Position numbers and translations under genes: made by a program. From Aquificota bacterium (lineage in GTDB: Bacteria > Aquificota > Aquificia > Aquificales > Aquificaceae), in contig JAADEK010000084.1 in NCBI GenBank assembly GCA_013153455.1, positions 1 through 7,950 on the forward strand: DNA of 7,950 bases, in the 5' to 3' direction. The notes beneath the pieces are model-generated. The model was not told the origin of the DNA. It was given only the letters and a program-made list of their open reading frames with translations, and did not search any database. This document shows, piece by piece, positions 4,451-7,950 of the stretch (positions are counted from its first letter, which is position 1; every line of letters begins with the position of its first letter).

Positions 4451-4927
4451 ATGGAAATAGATAGGGAAGGGATTGAAAAAAAGATAAAGGAACTTGTAGA
4501 GCCTATAGTTAAGGGTATGGGTTTTCGTTTATTTGACGTTGAGTTTAAACCCGAGGCTCGGGGTTGGGTTGTGAGGATTATAGCGGATAAGGAGGGCGGT
4601 ATAACCATAAGGGACTGCGAGGATATAAGCAGGAAGGTAAGCGCCCTGCTTGATGTTGAGGACCTCATACCCTTTTCTTACCTTCTTGAGATTACGTCAC
4701 CGGGTCTCACGAGACCCCTTACGAAGCCCGAGCATTACGACTTTTTCAGGGGAAGGCTCGCGAAGTTGATACTGAAGGAACCCATAGAGGGTAAGCGTGA
4801 GGTGGTCGGGTATATAGAGGATGTTAGAAACGGTATAATAGATATTCGCGACAAGGAAAAGGGCTCGGTCCTCCACATACCCTTTTCCGCGATAGCAAAG
4901 GGAAGATTGGAGATTGAGGGATGGTAA
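4451..4927 (+). CDS. rimP: Ribosome maturation factor RimP
   Basis: RimP binds the 30S subunit during its maturation in the cytoplasm. At 158 residues it has the normal family length. The N-terminal alpha/beta domain covers about 1-82 (MEIDREGIEKKIKELVEPIV, GFRLFDVEF, ITIRDCEDISRKVSALLD). The family signature YLLEITSPGLTRPL is at 77-90, followed by HYDFFRGRLAKL and the C-terminal SH3-like domain (about 93-158, with a closing IPFSAIAKGRLEIE). The ATG at 4451 fits the family start, although the upstream sequence (AATAATAAGT) has no Shine-Dalgarno. The TAA stop overlaps the nusA start in ATGGTAA, a 7-bp overlap, so the two are probably translationally coupled; rimP-nusA is a widely conserved pair. 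It is the first gene right of the putative origin. Confidence 0.95.
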   Translation: MEIDREGIEKKIKELVEPIVKGMGFRLFDVEFKPEARGWVVRIIADKEGGITIRDCEDISRKVSALLDVEDLIPFSYLLEITSPGLTRPLTKPEHYDFFRGRLAKLILKEPIEGKREVVGYIEDVRNGIIDIRDKEKGSVLHIPFSAIAKGRLEIEGW

Positions 4928-5937
4928 AAAGCGAGATAGAGAAGCTGATAGAGCAGGTCGCAAAGGAGCACGACCTACCCGAGAGGGTTGTTGAAAAGGC
5001 TCTTAAGAACGCCATCGCCACCGCCATAAAGAAGGATAAGAAGATAAAGGATGAGCTTGACGTTGAGTTCACGGACGAGGGGATAAAGGTTTACGTCGTC
5101 AGGAAAAAGGGGGGTAAAAAGGTAAAGCTACCCCTTGATATATCGCCGGAGGATGTGAACCGTATAGCTGCTTTCGCGGCTAAGGAGGAGTTCTTCAGGG
5201 AGCTTGAGAAGGCGGAGCAAGAGAGGGGTTTTCTTGAGTTTAAGGAGCTTGAGGGTGAGATTGTTTACGGGATAGTGAGGAAGGCTCTTGAGGGCGGGGA
5301 CGTTATCGTAGACCTCGGGAAGATAGACGCGCTTCTCCCAAAGAGGGAACAACTCCCCGGCGAGAGTTACAAACCCGGTGATAAGGTTAAGGCTTTGCTT
5401 TACGAGGTAAGGAAGCACAGGGGTGAGCCCCTTTTGGTTCTTTCGCGCACGCACCCGCGCTTTTTGAGAAAGTTAATAGAGCAAGAGGTTCCCGAGATTC
5501 AGGAGGGTCTTATAGAGATAAGGGCGGTCGCGCGCATACCGGGCGAGAGGGCGAAGGTCGCGGTTGATTCAAAGGAGATGAAGATGGACCCCGTCGGTAT
5601 AGTGGTCGGTCTTAAGGGTATGCGTATACAGAAGGTATCGGAGGAGCTCGGGGGTGAGAAGATAGACGTAATCAGGTGGAGTGATGACATAGCGGAGCTG
5701 ATAAAGAGGGCTTTGGCTCCCTCGCATCCGGAGAAGATAAGGCTCTTTACTTACGAAAAGAGGGCGGAGGTCGCGGTTCCGGAGGAGGAGCTCTCTCTTG
5801 CCATAGGAAAGAGGGGGATAAACGTAAAGCTCGCGTCAAAATTGACGGGTTGGCATATAGACGTTTTATCCGTTAAAGACTTTGAGAAGCTTGAACAGCT
5901 CAGGCAGAAGCAAGATGAGCAAGCTCCTGAGGCTTAA
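4921..5937 (+). CDS. nusA: Transcription elongation/termination factor NusA
   Basis: NusA binds RNA polymerase and nascent RNA and modulates pausing, termination and antitermination. The 338 residues give the short form without C-terminal acidic repeats. The RNA-polymerase-binding N-terminal domain covers about 1-105, the S1 domain about 108-175, and LSRTHPRFLRKL with EVPEI.EG opens KH1. KH1 carries DPVGIVVGLKGMRIQ (223-237; GxxG loop GLKG) and GEKIDVIRWSDD. KH2 carries AIGKRGINVKLASKLTGWHID (294-314; GxxG loop GKRG). The start at 4921 has GGAG (4909-4912) 8 nt upstream and overlaps the rimP stop. The last 23 bp overlap the next gene. The usual downstream ylxR-infB are not present. Confidence 0.97.
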   Translation: MVKSEIEKLIEQVAKEHDLPERVVEKALKNAIATAIKKDKKIKDELDVEFTDEGIKVYVVRKKGGKKVKLPLDISPEDVNRIAAFAAKEEFFRELEKAEQERGFLEFKELEGEIVYGIVRKALEGGDVIVDLGKIDALLPKREQLPGESYKPGDKVKALLYEVRKHRGEPLLVLSRTHPRFLRKLIEQEVPEIQEGLIEIRAVARIPGERAKVAVDSKEMKMDPVGIVVGLKGMRIQKVSEELGGEKIDVIRWSDDIAELIKRALAPSHPEKIRLFTYEKRAEVAVPEEELSLAIGKRGINVKLASKLTGWHIDVLSVKDFEKLEQLRQKQDEQAPEA

Positions 5938-7189
5938 CGTAGAGAAGCTCGTATACGGCGGTTACGGTTTTGCGAAGTTGGACGGAAAGACCGTCTTCGT
6001 TCGTTTCGCATCCCCGCGGGAGATAGTTGACGCGGAGGTGATAAAAGAAAAGAAGGACTTCCTTGAGGCGGTGGTCAGGAAGGTGGTCCTCTCCTCTCCC
6101 GCGAGGCGTGAGCCCCCTTGCCCTTATTACGGGGAGTGCGGTGGTTGTCAGATTCAGCACATCACCTACGAGGAGCAGGTAAGGGCAAAGAGGGAGATAC
6201 TCCTTGAGACCCTAAAGAGGATAGGGAAGCTCGGGGATGTTAATTACGAGGGTGAGCTTCCTTCAAAGAAGGAGTTCAATTACCGCGTAAGGGTTCAGTT
6301 TAAGGTTCAAGACCAAAGGATAGGGTTCTACAGGTGGGACAGGAAAGAGGTCGTTGATATAAACGAGTGCCTCCTCGTTCACGAGAAGGTAAACACCCTC
6401 ATACCCCTCTTTCGTGAGGCTATCAGGGCGGTCTCCGACCTTCAGGAGATACACGTTCAGTATTCACCGACGCGCGATGAGGCTATCCTGAAGTTTGTGA
6501 GTATAACCCACACCGACGAGTCGCTTCTTAAGGAGTTCCTTGAGGACCTCTTTCCCGATTGGGTTGTGGGGATTGGGAACTACGGGAAGCTCGCAAACAC
6601 GCTCGTGAAGCGCTACAAAGTAGGGAGGGAGCACGTCTTTATGGACGTAGGGAAGTGGAAGTTTCGCGTGAGTAACGACAGCTTCTTTCAGGTCAATTAC
6701 ACGCTTTGGGAGGACTTCGTTGGTGAGGTTCTTGAAAAGTCGGGCACCTACAGGAAGGGGGCTGACCTTCACTGCGGTGTGGGCTTTTTCACGATTCCGC
6801 TCTCGGAGAGGGGAAACTTCATAGAGGGGGCGGACGCGAACCCTTCCGCTGTCAAGGACGCGGAATACAACGCGAGGATAAACAACCGTGAGAACGTGAT
6901 ATTTACGGAGGCTACCGCATACAAGTATCTGAAGAGACACGTTGGTGAGCTTTTTGACCTTATAGTTCTTGACCCACCGCGAAGCGGTCTTTTGAAAGAA
7001 GAGATAGAATTACTTTTGAAGAACAAGCCCGAGCGCATCGTATACATCTCCTGTAATCCCACGACGTTCGCGAGGGACTTGAGGATACTTACGCGCGGTG
7101 GCTACAGGCTTTCCTCGGTTAAGCTCGTTGATAACTTCCCCCAAACGTATCACATAGAGAGCGTCGCTCTCCTTGAGGTCGGGGACTAA
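5915..7189 (+). CDS. RlmD/TrmA-family RNA (uracil-5-)-methyltransferase with Fe-S motif
   Basis: A SAM-dependent enzyme that forms 5-methyluridine in rRNA or tRNA; 424 residues from ATG 5915. Domains: an N-terminal TRAM RNA-binding domain (about 1-57, KLVYGGYGFAKLDGKTVFVR), then a probable [4Fe-4S] site with C69, C75 and C78 (CPYYGECGGCQIQ) and C152 (NECLLVHE), then the central RNA-binding part and a Rossmann methyltransferase domain. SAM motif I is ADLHCGVGFFTIPL (283-296), followed by DPPRSGL (353-359). The catalytic cysteine is C380 in YISCNPTTFARDL and the proton-abstracting glutamate is probably E415 in YHIESVALL. All key residues are present, so the gene looks functional. RlmD-like is favoured by the Fe-S cysteines, but the target uridine cannot be read from sequence. 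An in-frame TTG at 5882 was rejected because residues before MSKLL do not fit the family. It overlaps nusA by 23 bp without a clear Shine-Dalgarno, which suggests coupling. Confidence 0.93.
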   Translation: MSKLLRLNVEKLVYGGYGFAKLDGKTVFVRFASPREIVDAEVIKEKKDFLEAVVRKVVLSSPARREPPCPYYGECGGCQIQHITYEEQVRAKREILLETLKRIGKLGDVNYEGELPSKKEFNYRVRVQFKVQDQRIGFYRWDRKEVVDINECLLVHEKVNTLIPLFREAIRAVSDLQEIHVQYSPTRDEAILKFVSITHTDESLLKEFLEDLFPDWVVGIGNYGKLANTLVKRYKVGREHVFMDVGKWKFRVSNDSFFQVNYTLWEDFVGEVLEKSGTYRKGADLHCGVGFFTIPLSERGNFIEGADANPSAVKDAEYNARINNRENVIFTEATAYKYLKRHVGELFDLIVLDPPRSGLLKEEIELLLKNKPERIVYISCNPTTFARDLRILTRGGYRLSSVKLVDNFPQTYHIESVALLEVGD

Positions 7190-7615
7190 TCAGCAGAGTG
7201 TGTATCTGAGGAAGCCCTTTCTCGCCTCGGTCGCTTTGAGGGATACCCTCTCTCCCGACATAAACTGAACAAAACCCTCTATTAGACCCGCAAGAAAAAG
7301 GACCACGGGCGACGATGTGTTTACCTCGCCCCTTATGGCTTCCGTGAAGACGTCGTTTTTTACGATTATTTCTTTGCCGTTTTTGGTAAGCTCCTCCGCA
7401 AAGCCGAGCTCCCTGAGTATGCTGAGCGTTCTTTCAAGGGCGCGGTCGGTGTCAAGAACCTCGGGAAGCTGTCCTATCAGACTCTCAAGGAGCTTGGGAC
7501 CGCTGTGGCGCCCCGCTTCCCTGAGAACCGCTCCCGCTCCTCTTTCACCTATGAGGGACTTCACACCCTCTATGGTGTCCACAAACGAAATGAGGAGTAT
7601 ATCGGGGTCTACCAT
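7190..7615 (-). CDS. Small V4R-like protein (family assignment tentative)
   Basis: A 141-residue cytoplasmic protein without a signal peptide or membrane segment. The layout recalls V4R (4-vinyl-reductase-type small-molecule-binding) domains: GAVLREAGRHSGPKLLE (28-44) in place of the usual 'GRE.G' helix, a middle helix-turn (LERTLSILRELGFAEEL), then VKNDVFTEAI (85-94) and FLAGLIEGFVQFMSGERVSLKATEAR (107-132), which matches the conserved 'aG...Gfl....g..v.v.et' end. The cysteines typical of many V4R domains are absent apart from the final C141. ATG 7615 is chosen because its A is the last base of the upstream gene's TGA (TGATG on the minus strand), a coupling arrangement; no Shine-Dalgarno is visible. 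The stop codon touches the stop codon of the methyltransferase gene. The ligand and role are unknown. Confidence 0.75.
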   Translation of the reverse strand: MVDPDILLISFVDTIEGVKSLIGERGAGAVLREAGRHSGPKLLESLIGQLPEVLDTDRALERTLSILRELGFAEELTKNGKEIIVKNDVFTEAIRGEVNTSSPVVLFLAGLIEGFVQFMSGERVSLKATEARKGFLRYTLC

Positions 7616-7950
7616 CAATTTGATATATCTAACGCTACGTAATTAATTCCATAAGAATTTTTTAAGAGGGCAAAAGCCCTCGTTATACTGTCCTCAAGCG
7701 TTCTCTCAAGGCTCTTGACAACGTAGTAGATTTCCCTTTTCGGGATGTATGCGAGACCCTCCCAGCTTCCTTTTTTGAGGAGTATGGACGGTTTGTCCGT
7801 TATGGGGAGTTTCCTGAGTTTCTCCTCCGCGAGCTTCTTTCCCCCGTCAACGACGAGGACGTCCTCCCCTTTTAACTTCCTCAGTCCCTTGTAAAGACCG
7901 AAGTTCAACGTCCCGAGCGTGTTGTTTATGAAGCATATCTCCGGAAAACG
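7615..7950 (-). CDS. C-terminal part of a protein with nucleotidyltransferase-like features (runs off right edge)
   Basis: The reading frame is open from the window edge to the TGA at 7617-7615, giving at least 111 residues; the true start lies outside the window. A TTG at 7908 could be read as a start, but it has no Shine-Dalgarno and coding-like sequence ([14 protein letters not shown]) continues upstream, so it is probably internal. Visible features are '[27 protein letters not shown]', '[18 protein letters not shown]' and '[19 protein letters not shown]'. The order of a 'GEDVLVVDG' strand, a 'W.GLAYIP' segment and a closing 'G.....LDI' strand recalls the C-terminal half of GT-A-fold NTP transferases (sugar- or phosphocholine-nucleotidyltransferase type). 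That is a fold-level guess. It is coupled to the downstream V4R-like gene by a 1-nt stop/start overlap. Confidence 0.65.
   Translation of the reverse strand, partial: RFPEICFINNTLGTLNFGLYKGLRKLKGEDVLVVDGGKKLAEEKLRKLPITDKPSILLKKGSWEGLAYIPKREIYYVVKSLERTLEDSITRAFALLKNSYGINYVALDISN

Noticed and set aside
2900..4900. GC-skew sign change across the region as proof of the origin.
   Set aside because: Coding strands here are purine rich, so outward-facing genes alone would create a local sign change. A whole-genome calculation is needed, so it was not used as evidence.
5882..5914. TTG at 5882 as start of the methyltransferase.
   Set aside because: The extra 11 residues (MRSLNSSGRSK) do not fit the TRAM-domain start, and ATG 5915 gives the expected N-terminus.
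6464..6940. 158-codon minus-strand frame inside the methyltransferase gene.
   Set aside because: It is antisense to a fully conserved coding region, with no ribosome binding site and no recognisable domain.

Overview
The window looks like chromosomal DNA from a thermophilic bacterium, most likely of the Aquificales (Aquifex / Hydrogenobacter / Thermocrinis / Hydrogenivirga type). The grounds are the N-terminus of an isocitrate dehydrogenase that strongly resembles the Aquifex enzyme, heavy use of ATA (Ile) and AGG (Arg) codons, Lys/Glu-rich proteins, and very tight packing with overlapping genes. The lineage is a judgement from memory of these families; no search was run.

Left part (1-2925): a leftward icd (only its first 96 codons are present) and a rightward IclR-family regulator diverge from a 111-bp intergenic region. 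That region holds an excellent sigma70-type promoter for icd and a perfect 13-bp inverted repeat. The regulator is followed, 3 bp later, by a DppC/OppC-type ABC transporter permease, which overlaps a DUF58 membrane protein by 20 bp. All three could form one transcript. The permease has no partner ATPase, second permease or binding protein in view.

Middle (2861-4927): obg (leftward) overlaps the end of the DUF58 gene tail-to-tail by 65 bp. To the right of obg is a 558-bp non-coding stretch (3893-4450), the most striking part of the window. It carries eleven exact copies of the DnaA box TTATCCACA, seven on the plus strand at the left and four on the minus strand at the right, plus near-matches. 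It also holds three copies of a 17-bp element (consensus CRTAAGTYMYTTATAGA), three copies of TGAAAATCA and a very stable GC hairpin. I interpret it as the chromosomal replication origin, oriC. Genes on both sides (obg to the left, rimP-nusA-methyltransferase to the right) are transcribed away from it.

Right part (4451-7950): rimP, nusA and an RlmD/TrmA-family RNA m5U methyltransferase overlap one another (7 and 23 bp) and read as one operon for ribosome maturation, transcription and rRNA/tRNA modification. Its last stop codon abuts, with no gap, the stop codon of a leftward pair: a small V4R-like protein and, upstream of it and joined by a TGATG overlap, the C-terminal part of a protein with nucleotidyltransferase-like features that runs off the window edge. 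No rRNA, tRNA, insertion sequence, CRISPR array or convincing intrinsic terminator was seen.
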